Positions 48,823-58,143 of a stretch of 64,000 nt of DNA are shown here, piece by piece. A program made the translations under genes and the position numbers. Positions within the stretch are counted from its first letter, which is position 1, and each line of letters starts with the position of its first letter. Source of the stretch: Mycolicibacterium septicum DSM 44393 (GTDB lineage: Bacteria > Actinomycetota > Actinomycetes > Mycobacteriales > Mycobacteriaceae). The stretch lies in assembly GCF_000455325.1 (NCBI RefSeq), contig NZ_HG322951.1, positions 3,519,182-3,583,181 of the forward strand, written 5' to 3'. The notes under the pieces are model-generated. The model saw nothing but the letters and a program-made list of their open reading frames with translations, ran no database searches and was not told the DNA's origin.

Positions 48823-50574
48823 ATGACCGATACGACGTTGGTCGGTGTGCTGCGGGAGCGTGCCAGCCTGCAGCCCGACGACATCGCCTACACATACCTG
48901 GATTACGACCACGATCCCGAGGGCGTTCCGAATGCGCTGACCTGGGCCCAGCTGTACCGCAAGGTACGCGGATTGGCGTACCAGCTCCGGCAGCACGGAT
49001 CAGTCGGCGACCGGGCTGTGATCCTCGCGCCGCAGGGGCTGGAGTACGTCGTCTCCTTCCTGGGATCTCTGGAGGCCGGGTTCATCGCAGTGCCGCTGTC
49101 GGTGCCGATGGGTGGGGTCCACGACGAGCGGGTGTCGGCGGTGATCACCGACTGCCGGCCGTCGGTGATCCTCACGACCTCGCCGTCCAGCGCGGCCGTC
49201 ACCGATTACGCAGTCCAGCAGGGTGATTCGGCCGCGCCCGTGGTGCTCTCGGTCGACACGCTGGATCTCGACGCGCGGGTGAAGGCGATCAGCAGTCGCG
49301 AGGCTCGTCCGGAGACCGCCTACCTGCAGTACACGTCGGGCTCCACCCGGACCCCGGCCGGGGTGATGGTGACCAATTGCAACCTGACGGCCAACTTCGA
49401 ACAGATGATGTGCGACTTCTTCCCGCACTTCGGCAAGGTTCCGCCGCCGGGCACCAACGTGGTGTCGTGGCTGCCCTTCTACCACGACATGGGCCTCATG
49501 CTCGGGGTCGTGGCACCGATCCTGGGCGGCTGGCACACGGCCTTCACCACGCCGTTGGCCTTCCTGGCGCGGCCGGCCCGATGGATCCAGATGATGGGCG
49601 GCTACCCGCGTGTCGTCACCGCCGGACCGAACTTCGCCTTCGAGCTGGCTGTCGGACGCACCTCGGATGAGGACCTCGCCGGTATCGACCTCGGTGATGT
49701 GATCGCGGTTTGGAGCGGAGCCGAGCGGGTTCACGAGGCGACGCTGAAGCGTTTCGCGCAACGATTCGGCAAGTTCAACTTCTCCGAGGATGTACTGCGA
49801 CCGTCCTACGGTCTCGCGGAGGCGACGCTGTATGTATCGACCGGTCAGCCCGGTCCGCCCAGCGTGGTGGCCTTCGAGACGGAGAAGCTGTCGATCGGGC
49901 ACGCCGAGCGGTGCGCCGCCGGGTCGGGCACTGAACTGGTCGGATACGGCACTCCTGAATCGCCGTTGGTGCGAATCGTGGATCCCGAGACGCGCCTGGA
50001 AGTTTCGGCAGGCGGTATCGGTGAGATCTGGTCGCACGGCGAGAACAACTGCCTGGGTTACTGGGAGAAGCCCGAGCAGACCGAGTACACCTTCGGTGCC
50101 ACCCTGGCCGACCCGTCACCGGGTACGCCGGAAGGACCGTGGCTGCGTACCGGCGACCTCGGCTTCATCTCCGACGGCGAGCTGTTCATCATCGGGCGGA
50201 TCAAGGATCTGTTGATCGTCCGGGGACGCAACCACTATCCCGATGACATCGAAGCGACGATTCAGGAGATCACCGGCGGCCGCGTCGCGGCGATCGGGGT
50301 GGAAGAGGACCGCACCGAGCAGCTCGTCGCGATCATCGAGGTCAAGAAGCGCGGCGATACCGAAGAAGCGGCTGCCGAGAATCTACTGACCATCAAACGT
50401 GATGTGGCGGCCGCGATCTCGCAGGCTTACGGGCTCAGTGCCGCAGATCTCGTGCTGGTACCCCGGGGCGCCATCCCGATCACCACCAGCGGCAAGATCC
50501 GACGTGCTTCGTGCGTGGAGCAGTATCGCAACGGTGAGTTCAACCGGCTCGACGACTGCCTACAGTCGGCGTAG
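48823..50574 (+). CDS. Fatty-acyl-AMP ligase (FadD23/24/25 type)
   Basis: 583 residues; activates a fatty acid as acyl-adenylate and loads it on the adjacent PKS. Motifs are YTSGSTRTPAGV (P-loop), SWLPFYHDMGLMLGV (FAAL-typical), SYGLAEATLYV, the hinge GDLGFISDGELFIIGRIKDLLIVRGRN and the terminal lysine in TTSGKIRR. The FAAL-specific insertion region between FIIGR and the N-domain is present. Placement inside the PKS-PapA operon indicates that it supplies the starter chain. Confidence 0.92.
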   Translation: MTDTTLVGVLRERASLQPDDIAYTYLDYDHDPEGVPNALTWAQLYRKVRGLAYQLRQHGSVGDRAVILAPQGLEYVVSFLGSLEAGFIAVPLSVPMGGVHDERVSAVITDCRPSVILTTSPSSAAVTDYAVQQGDSAAPVVLSVDTLDLDARVKAISSREARPETAYLQYTSGSTRTPAGVMVTNCNLTANFEQMMCDFFPHFGKVPPPGTNVVSWLPFYHDMGLMLGVVAPILGGWHTAFTTPLAFLARPARWIQMMGGYPRVVTAGPNFAFELAVGRTSDEDLAGIDLGDVIAVWSGAERVHEATLKRFAQRFGKFNFSEDVLRPSYGLAEATLYVSTGQPGPPSVVAFETEKLSIGHAERCAAGSGTELVGYGTPESPLVRIVDPETRLEVSAGGIGEIWSHGENNCLGYWEKPEQTEYTFGATLADPSPGTPEGPWLRTGDLGFISDGELFIIGRIKDLLIVRGRNHYPDDIEATIQEITGGRVAAIGVEEDRTEQLVAIIEVKKRGDTEEAAAENLLTIKRDVAAAISQAYGLSAADLVLVPRGAIPITTSGKIRRASCVEQYRNGEFNRLDDCLQSA

Positions 50575-50593
50575 CGCTCGGTAACCGACGCAC

Positions 50594-51922
50594 GTGGACT
50601 CTCGACTCGCCTATATCGACCAGGCATCGTTTCTCAGCTTCCGGGCGCTGGGGCGCGGGCCGCTGATGCAGTACACCTGGATCTACGATCGAGGAGTCGA
50701 CCTCGACGGAATCCGCCGATTCCAGCGCAATCTGGCCGACGGCCTGCTCGGTCGCCGGATCGAGCGGTCACCGTTGCCGTTCGGGCGAGACCGTTGGGTG
50801 GCCTCGTCGGGACCGGCTGACGTCGCCGTCTCCGCCACGCAGTGCGCCCGCGCCGAGGTGGGGCGGTGGGCCGATGAACGGATCCGGTTGCCGATCGATC
50901 CCGAACATGGCCCGGCATGGCATCTCGGCGTGCAGCCGTTCACCGACGGCGGCGCAGCGGTGTCCCTGGTGGCCTCGCACTCGGTGGTCGACGGCCAGGG
51001 CATGACGCTCGCGATCGTCGACGCGGTGAACGGTGTCAACCGTGAATTGGGTTATCCCGAGCCGGGATCGCGGTCGCGCAGTCAGGTGCTGGCCGAAGAC
51101 GTCAGAGCCGCGGTCCGTTCGGTGCCCGAGCTCGGCAGGGCCGTGGTGTCGGCGGTGCGGGTGGCCCGGGCCGAACGTGAGGATCTGGCAACGTCGTTCA
51201 AGACGGCGGCCGAGGTACCACCGACCGGCGACGACATACCGGTGCTGGCGCCGACGGTGGCGGTGTTCATCGATCTGGACCAGTGGGACGATCGCGCCAG
51301 ACAGCTTGGCGGCACCAGCAACTCGTTGTTCGCGGGGCTGGCCACCCGACTGGGGCAGAAGCTGGGCCGCGGCGGCGGCGACGGGTCGCTGACCCTGTCG
51401 TGGCCGGTCAGTGATCGCGCCGACGGCGACACCCGCGCCAATGCGCTGATCGCCGCGAAGATGCGGGCCGATCCGGACATCGTGATCAGTGACCTGAATT
51501 CGGTTCGCAGCGCGATGAAGTCGGCGCTTGCGGAGTCCGGCGAACTGTCGGCGCGGCTGATGGCTCCGCTGCCGCTCACGCCCTTCACCCCGAAGGCCTT
51601 GGTACGTCGCCTGGAGGCGATGGTGGTGTCTGTGGACAACCCGATCGGCTGCTCCAACATCGGCGAACTCGACCCGGCGATGAACCGTCCCGACGGAACG
51701 GACGCGGATCTCGTCTCGCTGCGGCTGCTCGAGCCTCAGATCACCACGCGCGTGCTGAACCGGATCGGCGGATACCTCTCGCTGGTGTCAGGACGTGTGC
51801 ACGGGCGGATCTTCATCAGCGTTGGCGCATGGACGGTTGGGGCCGCGAACACCAAAGACGCCCTGCGTGAGGTCGTGACTGCAGGCCTGGCCGATTTCGG
51901 GCTGTCCGGAATCGTCGAATAG
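50594..51922 (+). CDS. PapA-type acyltransferase, diverged paralogue
   Basis: 442 residues from the GTG at 50594, 19 bp after the FAAL. The fold and order match the protein at 47417 (YTWIYDRGVDLDGIRRFQRNLADGLLGRRIERSPLPFGRDRWV). The catalytic motif is H129-SVV-D133-G134. The mid-domain NSLFAGLATRLGQKLGRGGGDGSLTLSWPVSDRADGDTRAN is conserved. Its active-site surroundings (ASHSVVDGQGM instead of SHCLGDG) suggest a different acceptor or acyl chain. It is convergent with the Sap/GAP-type gene, three bases apart. Confidence 0.87.
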   Translation: MDSRLAYIDQASFLSFRALGRGPLMQYTWIYDRGVDLDGIRRFQRNLADGLLGRRIERSPLPFGRDRWVASSGPADVAVSATQCARAEVGRWADERIRLPIDPEHGPAWHLGVQPFTDGGAAVSLVASHSVVDGQGMTLAIVDAVNGVNRELGYPEPGSRSRSQVLAEDVRAAVRSVPELGRAVVSAVRVARAEREDLATSFKTAAEVPPTGDDIPVLAPTVAVFIDLDQWDDRARQLGGTSNSLFAGLATRLGQKLGRGGGDGSLTLSWPVSDRADGDTRANALIAAKMRADPDIVISDLNSVRSAMKSALAESGELSARLMAPLPLTPFTPKALVRRLEAMVVSVDNPIGCSNIGELDPAMNRPDGTDADLVSLRLLEPQITTRVLNRIGGYLSLVSGRVHGRIFISVGAWTVGAANTKDALREVVTAGLADFGLSGIVE

Positions 51923-51925
51923 CGG

Positions 51926-52633
51926 TCAGCGCCCGGCGATTCCGATACTGATCAGCACGCATCCCGCGATGGCGAGCACCATCGCGAAATCGCGACGGCG
52001 CCGGGCGCGGATCCAGAGCTGGAACGAGGCGAGCGACGAGCGCGTGCGGTCCGGGGCCAGGGCGTAGCTGACCAGTGGCACCGCCGACACGATGTTGGCG
52101 ACCAGAAGATAGATGCCGAGGGTCAGGGCCTTCCCCCATGCGGACACACTCGATGCGCCGATCACGACCAGCAACGCCATGTATTCGACCGACGGCAAGG
52201 CGGTGCTGACCCCCATCACCCCCGACACCCACGGAGCGGTGCCGAACGATTTGCGTTGGAACCAACCGGTTTTCCTGGCGACGGTGCCTGTGCCCTCGTC
52301 CCCGGGAGGAGGATCCACACCGCCGGCGGCGACCTTGCTGCGGGACCGGCTGCCGACGGAAATGTTGCTGGCCAGGGCTGCCGCGAGCAGCAATGCCAAT
52401 ATCCCGACCGCGAGCTGTACCGTCGCACCGTTGATCTCCGGGACGCTGAACAACCCACGGTGGACCACGAACACCACGAGGACGGCGACCGCCGAGCTCA
52501 TCGCGACACCGCCGGCCAGGTAGGCCGCCAGCTGGAGAATCGGCCGGGGCCGGCTCAGCACGACGAGGATGAAACCGATTCGCGTCGGATCGAAATTCAC
52601 CGCGATGGCAAGTGCCAGAACGGTGGTCCACAT
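51926..52633 (-). CDS. Sap/GAP-family (SfLAP) glycolipid addressing membrane protein
   Basis: 235 residues from the ATG at 52633. Five to six membrane helices: VLALAIAVNFDPTRIGFILVVLS, a second pair near 40-100, then after a Gly/Pro/Arg-rich loop (about 105-130) two more pairs and a final AMVLAIAGCVLISIGIAG. Proteins of this family (Gap of glycopeptidolipids, Sap of sulfolipid) help carry glycolipids to the surface together with MmpL proteins. It forms a minus-strand pair with the glycosyltransferase gene, 11 bp upstream. Confidence 0.85.
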   Translation of the reverse strand: MWTTVLALAIAVNFDPTRIGFILVVLSRPRPILQLAAYLAGGVAMSSAVAVLVVFVVHRGLFSVPEINGATVQLAVGILALLLAAALASNISVGSRSRSKVAAGGVDPPPGDEGTGTVARKTGWFQRKSFGTAPWVSGVMGVSTALPSVEYMALLVVIGASSVSAWGKALTLGIYLLVANIVSAVPLVSYALAPDRTRSSLASFQLWIRARRRRDFAMVLAIAGCVLISIGIAGR

Positions 52634-52644
52634 AGCAGGCGACC

Positions 52645-53889
52645 CTACCGGTGTCCCGCGGCGGCGGCCTCTTCGAGCAGGCGTGCAGCCGTCGAGACAC
52701 TGATGTCCGGCGTTGTCATGGCGGCGCCCATCGCGGCCGCGCGCGTGGCGATTTCCGGCCTGAGCACGGTCTGTAGCGCCGCTCGGAGCGATTTCGGGGT
52801 GACACTGGAGAAGGGCTGCGAGGTACCGACTTCGAGCCGCTTGATCTGCCGGGCGAAGATCGGTTGATCGGCGGCGACCCACAGGATCAGGGTGGGCACC
52901 CCGGCCCGTAGGCCGGCCGCGGTGGTGCCCGCGCCGCCGTGATGGACAACGGCACGGCAGCGCGGGAAAACCGCGGCGTGGTTGACTGCTCCGACCACCT
53001 TGACGTGGTCGGCGTGGCGGTTGTCGGCCAGGTCCCACACACCCGAACTGATCAACGCCCGCTGCCCGAGTTCGGCGCACGTCTCGGAGATCAATTGGAT
53101 TGCGGCGGCAGGGTTCTCGACCGGCATGCTGCCGAATCCGAAGTAGATCGGTGGCTTGCCGGCGGCGATCCAGGCGGCCACCTCGTCATCGTTGTCGGTG
53201 CCCAACCCCATCGTGATCGCCCCGACGAGCGGTCGGGTGCCGCCCCACTCCGCTGACAAGCCGGGGAAGAGGAGTTCGTCGTAGGCCTGAATCTCCAATG
53301 CGCCGCTCTCCACGATGCGCCGTACCGATCGGACTCGAGCGGGCGGGAGGTTCAGTTCTCGCCGCTGAGCGTCTTCGGCCTTCTTGGACAGTCGCCACAG
53401 CGCCCATTCGAGGCCGGCGAACCCTGACCGGATCGCCCATCTCGGCGCCGGTGCCGGCACGATCTGGCTGTTGGGGCGGGCAGGGAAGTAGTGCAGCGCG
53501 GCCAACGGAATGCCGTGGTGTTCGGCGACATTGGCGGCGACTTCCTGGTAGGTGGTGCCGGTCAGGATCAGATCGGCCCCGCGGGCCAGTGGCGCCAGCG
53601 CGTCGTTCATGTCCGCCCAGCCCTCGGCGATGTACGCGATGCCCTCTCGCAGGGCTCGCACCGGGTTCTGCGGCTTCCAGAAGTTGCGGAACACGTCGTT
53701 GTCGAGTTGTTTCTGGGAATCGACTCCGTAGGCGGTCGCGGGGGCCAGTCCGACCTTCTCGACGAACTCGATCAGATTGGGCGGAACGGCCATCCGGACT
53801 TCATGGCCACGTTCCCGCAGGGCGAGACCGACCGCCGCGCATGGCTCGATATCGCCTCGAGTCCCATGGACTGCCACGACAAACTTCAC
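52645..53889 (-). CDS. UGT-like glycosyltransferase (Rv1524/Rv1526c type)
   Basis: GT1-family glycosyltransferase, 414 residues from the GTG at 53889; a longer frame to 53982 lacks conserved sequence. N-terminus VVAVHGTRGDIEPCAAVGLALRERGHEV is the family signature. The donor-binding C-domain has PPIYFGFGSMP and VVHHGGAGTTAAGLRAGVPTLILWVAADQPIFA. Related mycobacterial enzymes add deoxyhexoses or other sugars to glycopeptidolipids, phenolic glycolipids and lipooligosaccharides. It is the only glycosyltransferase seen in the cluster. Confidence 0.9.
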   Translation of the reverse strand: MKFVVAVHGTRGDIEPCAAVGLALRERGHEVRMAVPPNLIEFVEKVGLAPATAYGVDSQKQLDNDVFRNFWKPQNPVRALREGIAYIAEGWADMNDALAPLARGADLILTGTTYQEVAANVAEHHGIPLAALHYFPARPNSQIVPAPAPRWAIRSGFAGLEWALWRLSKKAEDAQRRELNLPPARVRSVRRIVESGALEIQAYDELLFPGLSAEWGGTRPLVGAITMGLGTDNDDEVAAWIAAGKPPIYFGFGSMPVENPAAAIQLISETCAELGQRALISSGVWDLADNRHADHVKVVGAVNHAAVFPRCRAVVHHGGAGTTAAGLRAGVPTLILWVAADQPIFARQIKRLEVGTSQPFSSVTPKSLRAALQTVLRPEIATRAAAMGAAMTTPDISVSTAARLLEEAAAAGHR

Positions 53890-53916
53890 TGCCACCCCGC
53901 TGTCGGATCGGGCGCC

Positions 53917-53959
53917 GAACACCCTGATTCCGCTACACGCTAGCGGTTGTACGGTGTTC
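53917..53959. promoter_or_regulatory. Nested symmetric palindrome in the divergent GT-mmpL region
   Basis: Outer arms GAACACC (53917-53923) and GGTGTTC (53953-53959) and inner arms CCGCTA (53930-53935) and TAGCGG (53941-53946) share one centre at 53938; both gaps between arms are exactly 6 bp. It begins 28 bp upstream of the glycosyltransferase start. It may be an operator for a dimer of dimers or a leader hairpin. Confidence 0.55.
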
Positions 53960-54138
53960 GTGGCCTGCCAGGCCCAGATCATCTGGCGGCGTGCTCAACG
54001 CGGCTCGCAGGCCGGGGCACCCGGTTGCTCGGTGAACACATCTGTTGTCGACTTAGCCACAGGCGCGTTGAGCTTTGGCGCCGTTGCCCATCGCCGCAGT
54101 ATTCGACGGGCGCACGGCATCACCGCAGTTCGTAGCCG

Positions 54139-54166
54139 TTGTTTGCGTGGATCTGCCGTGTAGCCT
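54139..54166 (+). promoter_or_regulatory. Promoter for a leaderless mmpL transcript
   Basis: TTGTTT (54139-54144), a 16-bp spacer and TAGCCT (54161-54166, TANNNT) end exactly 7 bp before the ATG at 54173. There is no ribosome-binding sequence, so the mRNA probably begins at this ATG; the ATG at 54167 would lie upstream of the expected transcription start. Confidence 0.5.
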
Positions 54167-54172
54167 ATGGGG

Positions 54173-57100
54173 ATGTTGAGCCGCGCCAAGATCCGCGGCG
54201 CGTTTGCTCGCGTGGGATTTGCAGGTCTTGGTCAGCTGGTGGTCCGGCGTCCGTTGACGATCATCGTCAGCTGGGTGCTGCTCGCCCTGTCATTGTGGCT
54301 GGCTGTTCCCTCCTTGATGGAAGTGGCCCAGAGGAACCCACCCGATTTCCTGCCGGCCGATGCGCCGGTGCTGGTGGCGGGCCAGAAGATGAAGGACGCA
54401 TTTCACGAGGCTGACGCGGGGAACTTCGCCGTTGTCGTGCTGAGCAACGAGAACGGCTTGACCACGGCCGACGAGGACACATACCGGAACCTGGTCGCGC
54501 AGTTGAAGACCAACAGCGGCGTGACCTCCACGCAGAACTTCGTCGACATTCCCGAGCTGCGCGAGGCGATGACGAGCAAGGACCAGAAAGCCTGGACCTT
54601 GCCGATGAGCCTGTCCGGAACCATGGGGACCGGACCGGGTCAGGAGGCCTATCGCAGCGCGATCAAAACCGTCAACGAGGCCACCCAGAATTCGGCCCTC
54701 GCGGTGAATGTGGTCGGCGCTGCGGCAACGTTCGACGACATCGACAAGATCGGTGCGCGTGATCAGCACATCATCGAGATCGCCACCGTGGTCATGGTGC
54801 TGACGATCTTGATCATCGTGTACCGGAACCTGGCCGCGATGCTGATCCCGCTGATCACCATCGGCATATCAATGGTCGTCGCCCAACAGGTGGTGGCGGC
54901 CCTTGGCGAATTGGGACTCGGGCTCGGGCCGCAGACGATCGTGCTGATGACCGGCATGCTGATGGGCGCCGGGACGGACTACGCGGTGTTCCTCTTCAGC
55001 CGCTATCAGGAGTTGGTGCGCGCCGGGATGAAGTCCGACGTGGCCATCGTCAGCGCGCTGACCTCGATCGGTGAGGTGATAGCCGGATCGGCGGCGACTG
55101 TCGCGCTCACGTTCCTCGGCTTGATGTTCACCAAGCTGGGGGCCTTCTCGACGGTCGGGCCGGCGCTGGCGGTCACGGTCTTCATCGGATTCCTGGCCTC
55201 GGTCACGCTGCTTCCGTCGCTGATCACGCTCGTTGGTCGACGCGGCTGGATCAAGCCCCGCCGTGACGTGACCGGAAGGTTCTGGCGGCGGTCGGGCATC
55301 CACGTGGTGCGGCGGCCGTTCGCACACCTGGCAGGCAGTCTGGTGATCCTGGTCGCGCTCGCCGGGTGTGCGGCGATGGTGAAGTTCAACTACGACGACC
55401 GTAAGGCGCTGCCGGCCGATTCCTCCAGTAACCGCGGTTACGAGGCGATGGACAAGCATTTCCCCATCAGCCAGACGCTGCAGCAGTTCATTCTCATCGA
55501 ATCTCCGCAGGATCTGCGTACGCCGAAGGCGCTCGCAGACATGGAGCAGATGGCCCAGCGAGTCAGCCAGCTCCCCGACATCGACGTGGTGCGTGGCATC
55601 ACCAGGCCGACCGGGGAGGTGCTCGAGCAGGCGAAAGCCACCTATCAGGCCGGCGAGGTGGGCGGCAAACTCCGGGACGCGTCCAACCTCATCGAGGACA
55701 ACAACGCCAACCTCGACAAGCTGAGTGGCGGCGCGCATCAACTCGCCGACGTTTTGGGCCAGGTACGCACCCAGGTTGTCTCGGCGATCGGTTCGGTTCG
55801 CGGGCTTGTGGGTGCGTTGACGGAGATGCAGAAGCGCTTCGGTGGCTCCAAGAAACTCACGGACGTCGATTCGACGTCGAGCCTGGTCGGCAACATGCGT
55901 GCACTCGGGGATGCGCTGAGGAAGAACGTGAGCCAGGCAAAGGCCATCCACGACTGGGCCAAGCCCGCCGTCGATGCCCTCAACGTCAGTCCCGCCTGCA
56001 ACATCGATCCGGCCTGCGTGTCGTCGCGCGCAGATCTCCAGCGCGTCGTCGCTGCCTATGACGACGGCACGGTCAACACGATCGCCGACCTCAGCAGGCA
56101 GCTGGAGTCGACGGACGCCAGCTCCACCCTCGACGACACGGTTCGCCAGCTCGAGTCGACGATGAGCACGGCAACCAACGCACTTCAGCAGTTGGGCATG
56201 GACGATCCGCAGGGACTGCAGCGGCAGATCAACACGGCGGTCGAGGGGGCGAACCTCCTGGCGGATTCGAGTCGCCAACTCGCTGACGGCGTGCAGTTGC
56301 TCGTCGACCAGACCCGGACGATGGGGGGCGGCCTCGACCAGGCATCAGGTTTCCTGCTCGGGATGAAGCGGGACGCGGCGAATCCGCCGATGTCGGGCTT
56401 CTACATTCCACCGGAAGTGCTCACCCAGACGGAGTTCGAGAAGGCGGCGAAGCTGTTCGTTTCGGATGACGGGCACACTGTGCGTTACCTCGTCCAGACT
56501 GCACTGAACCCCTTCGGCAGCGAGGCGATGGATCAGATCGATCAGATCATCGCGACCGCCAACAGTGCGAAGCCGAACACGACGTTGTCGGACGCGGAGA
56601 TCTCGATGGTCGGGTTCTCGGCGGTGAATCGCGACATCCGCGGTTTTTACAACGCGGACATCCGCTACATCGTGTGCATCACGTTGATCGTGGTGTTCCT
56701 GATCCTGGTGACCCTGTTGCGGGCGGTGGTGGCGCCGCTGTATCTGGTGCTCTCGGTTGTGTTGTCCTACCTGTCCGCGCTCGGAATCGGAGTTCTGCTG
56801 TTCCAGATCATCCTGGGGCGAGAACTGTCGTGGAGTGTGCCGGGAATGGCTTTCCTGGTTCTGGTCGCCGTGGGTGCCGATTACAACCTGCTGCTCATAT
56901 CGCGGATCCGGGACGAATCGCGGCTGGGTATCAGGTCAGGCGTCATCAAGACGGTGGGGGCCACGGGCGGGGTCATCACCTCGGCCGGTCTGATCTTCGC
57001 CGCTTCGATGCTGGCGCTGACGGTGAGCAGCATCGCCAGCATCGTCGAAATCGGTTTCATCATCGGCGTCGGACTACTGCTCGACACGTTCCTGGTTCGC

Positions 57101-57355
57101 ACGATCACCGTTCCCGCAGCGGCCGTTCTGATCGGGAAGCTCAACTGGTGGCCGTTGAAACCGCCGGATGCCCGGCGCGCCTCGTCCGACCACGGTGGAC
57201 GGGAAGCCGGCGGCGACCGTCATGACCATTCCGACGACACGGAGACTGCCGATCTACCCGATGCCGCCGCAGAAAGGAAGCCGGACTGTGCATCCGGCGA
57301 CCTCACCGATTCTGAACTGCCGCTGACCGATTCAGCAGGTGTCCGCGGTCGATGA
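54173..57355 (+). CDS. MmpL-family lipid exporter
   Basis: RND-superfamily transporter, 1060 residues from the ATG at 54173; 1062 if the ATG at 54167 is used. It has twelve predicted membrane helices in two halves. The proton-relay Asp-Tyr pairs are D269-Y270 (GAGTDYAVFLFSRYQE) and D903-Y904 (GADYNLLLISRIRDE). Two large periplasmic loops are present, the second with a helical coiled-coil region (about residues 480-760) and a cysteine pair CNIDPAC. A charged cytoplasmic tail of about 60 residues follows. No mmpS gene is nearby. It is likely the exporter for the cluster's lipid, comparable in position to mmpL12. Confidence 0.93.
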   Translation: MLSRAKIRGAFARVGFAGLGQLVVRRPLTIIVSWVLLALSLWLAVPSLMEVAQRNPPDFLPADAPVLVAGQKMKDAFHEADAGNFAVVVLSNENGLTTADEDTYRNLVAQLKTNSGVTSTQNFVDIPELREAMTSKDQKAWTLPMSLSGTMGTGPGQEAYRSAIKTVNEATQNSALAVNVVGAAATFDDIDKIGARDQHIIEIATVVMVLTILIIVYRNLAAMLIPLITIGISMVVAQQVVAALGELGLGLGPQTIVLMTGMLMGAGTDYAVFLFSRYQELVRAGMKSDVAIVSALTSIGEVIAGSAATVALTFLGLMFTKLGAFSTVGPALAVTVFIGFLASVTLLPSLITLVGRRGWIKPRRDVTGRFWRRSGIHVVRRPFAHLAGSLVILVALAGCAAMVKFNYDDRKALPADSSSNRGYEAMDKHFPISQTLQQFILIESPQDLRTPKALADMEQMAQRVSQLPDIDVVRGITRPTGEVLEQAKATYQAGEVGGKLRDASNLIEDNNANLDKLSGGAHQLADVLGQVRTQVVSAIGSVRGLVGALTEMQKRFGGSKKLTDVDSTSSLVGNMRALGDALRKNVSQAKAIHDWAKPAVDALNVSPACNIDPACVSSRADLQRVVAAYDDGTVNTIADLSRQLESTDASSTLDDTVRQLESTMSTATNALQQLGMDDPQGLQRQINTAVEGANLLADSSRQLADGVQLLVDQTRTMGGGLDQASGFLLGMKRDAANPPMSGFYIPPEVLTQTEFEKAAKLFVSDDGHTVRYLVQTALNPFGSEAMDQIDQIIATANSAKPNTTLSDAEISMVGFSAVNRDIRGFYNADIRYIVCITLIVVFLILVTLLRAVVAPLYLVLSVVLSYLSALGIGVLLFQIILGRELSWSVPGMAFLVLVAVGADYNLLLISRIRDESRLGIRSGVIKTVGATGGVITSAGLIFAASMLALTVSSIASIVEIGFIIGVGLLLDTFLVRTITVPAAAVLIGKLNWWPLKPPDARRASSDHGGREAGGDRHDHSDDTETADLPDAAAERKPDCASGDLTDSELPLTDSAGVRGR

Positions 57356-57364
57356 CGCGGCCGG

Positions 57365-58099
57365 TCACCGATTGCTCGGGGCCAGCCACCGTGTCTTTAT
57401 CCGCCAGGAGTGCGCAGAGGCGAGCGCGAAGATGGCGCCGCAGGCACAGGCGAAAACCCACACCAGGCGACCGTTCTCGATCGGCTGCAGCGCCGGTACC
57501 AGGGACGTGATGATCCGGGTCGTGCACGCCAGCATCCCGCTGACCGATGCGAACAGGTAGATGTTGGCGATCCGGCGGGACTTCGGGTCCCGGCGCAGCA
57601 CCAGCATGGCTCGGGCGCCGTAACCCAACAGGTAGAGCAATGTGCCGCAGAGCAGGATCCAGTAGGCGCTCAGCCAGAAATCCGTCGGAACCTGGAAGAA
57701 GTCGGCCCGGTACACCGTGGCGCCGTTGCCCATCGAGAAGGTCGCCAGCAGCACCGGGATGCAGATGGTGGCAGGACGCTCGACGTACTGCTTGAAGGAG
57801 CGCTGCATGGCGTTGTCGTCCTGAAGGCGGCCAAGGGAGTTGTAGACGATGGCCGACGCGGCCACGATGTACGCGTCGTGGCCGAGATAGTCCTCGACGT
57901 TCCACTTACCGGTCAGCTGATACAGAACGTGCCCGATGGTTTCCGAGGCCCACGGCGACATCAGCAGCACCGCCACGCCCTGCAGGGCGATGTTCAGGGT
58001 GGCGGCCACTTCCCACCGGCAGGACCAGGTGACCCTTCTGATCCACAGACTCCATGCGATGCAGCCCAGTGTGATGGCGATGAGAGTGGCGACGGACAT
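57365..58099 (-). CDS. Multi-pass membrane protein of unknown function, paired with the HTH gene
   Basis: 244 residues from the ATG at 58099. Seven hydrophobic segments, beginning MSVATLIAITLGCIAWSLWI and including IALQGVAVLLMSPWA, AYIVAASAIVYNS, ATICIPVLLATFSM and LSAYWILLCGTLLYLLGYGARAML. A conserved-looking polar region HDAYIVAASAIVYNSLGRLQDD follows the third helix. It lies 44 bp downstream of the HTH gene on the same strand, so the two are probably one transcript. It could be a membrane sensor or immunity-like partner; no known family recognised with confidence. Confidence 0.72.
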   Translation of the reverse strand: MSVATLIAITLGCIAWSLWIRRVTWSCRWEVAATLNIALQGVAVLLMSPWASETIGHVLYQLTGKWNVEDYLGHDAYIVAASAIVYNSLGRLQDDNAMQRSFKQYVERPATICIPVLLATFSMGNGATVYRADFFQVPTDFWLSAYWILLCGTLLYLLGYGARAMLVLRRDPKSRRIANIYLFASVSGMLACTTRIITSLVPALQPIENGRLVWVFACACGAIFALASAHSWRIKTRWLAPSNR

Positions 58100-58143
58100 A
58101 GCATTTGCCTCGGACGGTGGTGCGGATAGTGCCGGCGCGCCGC

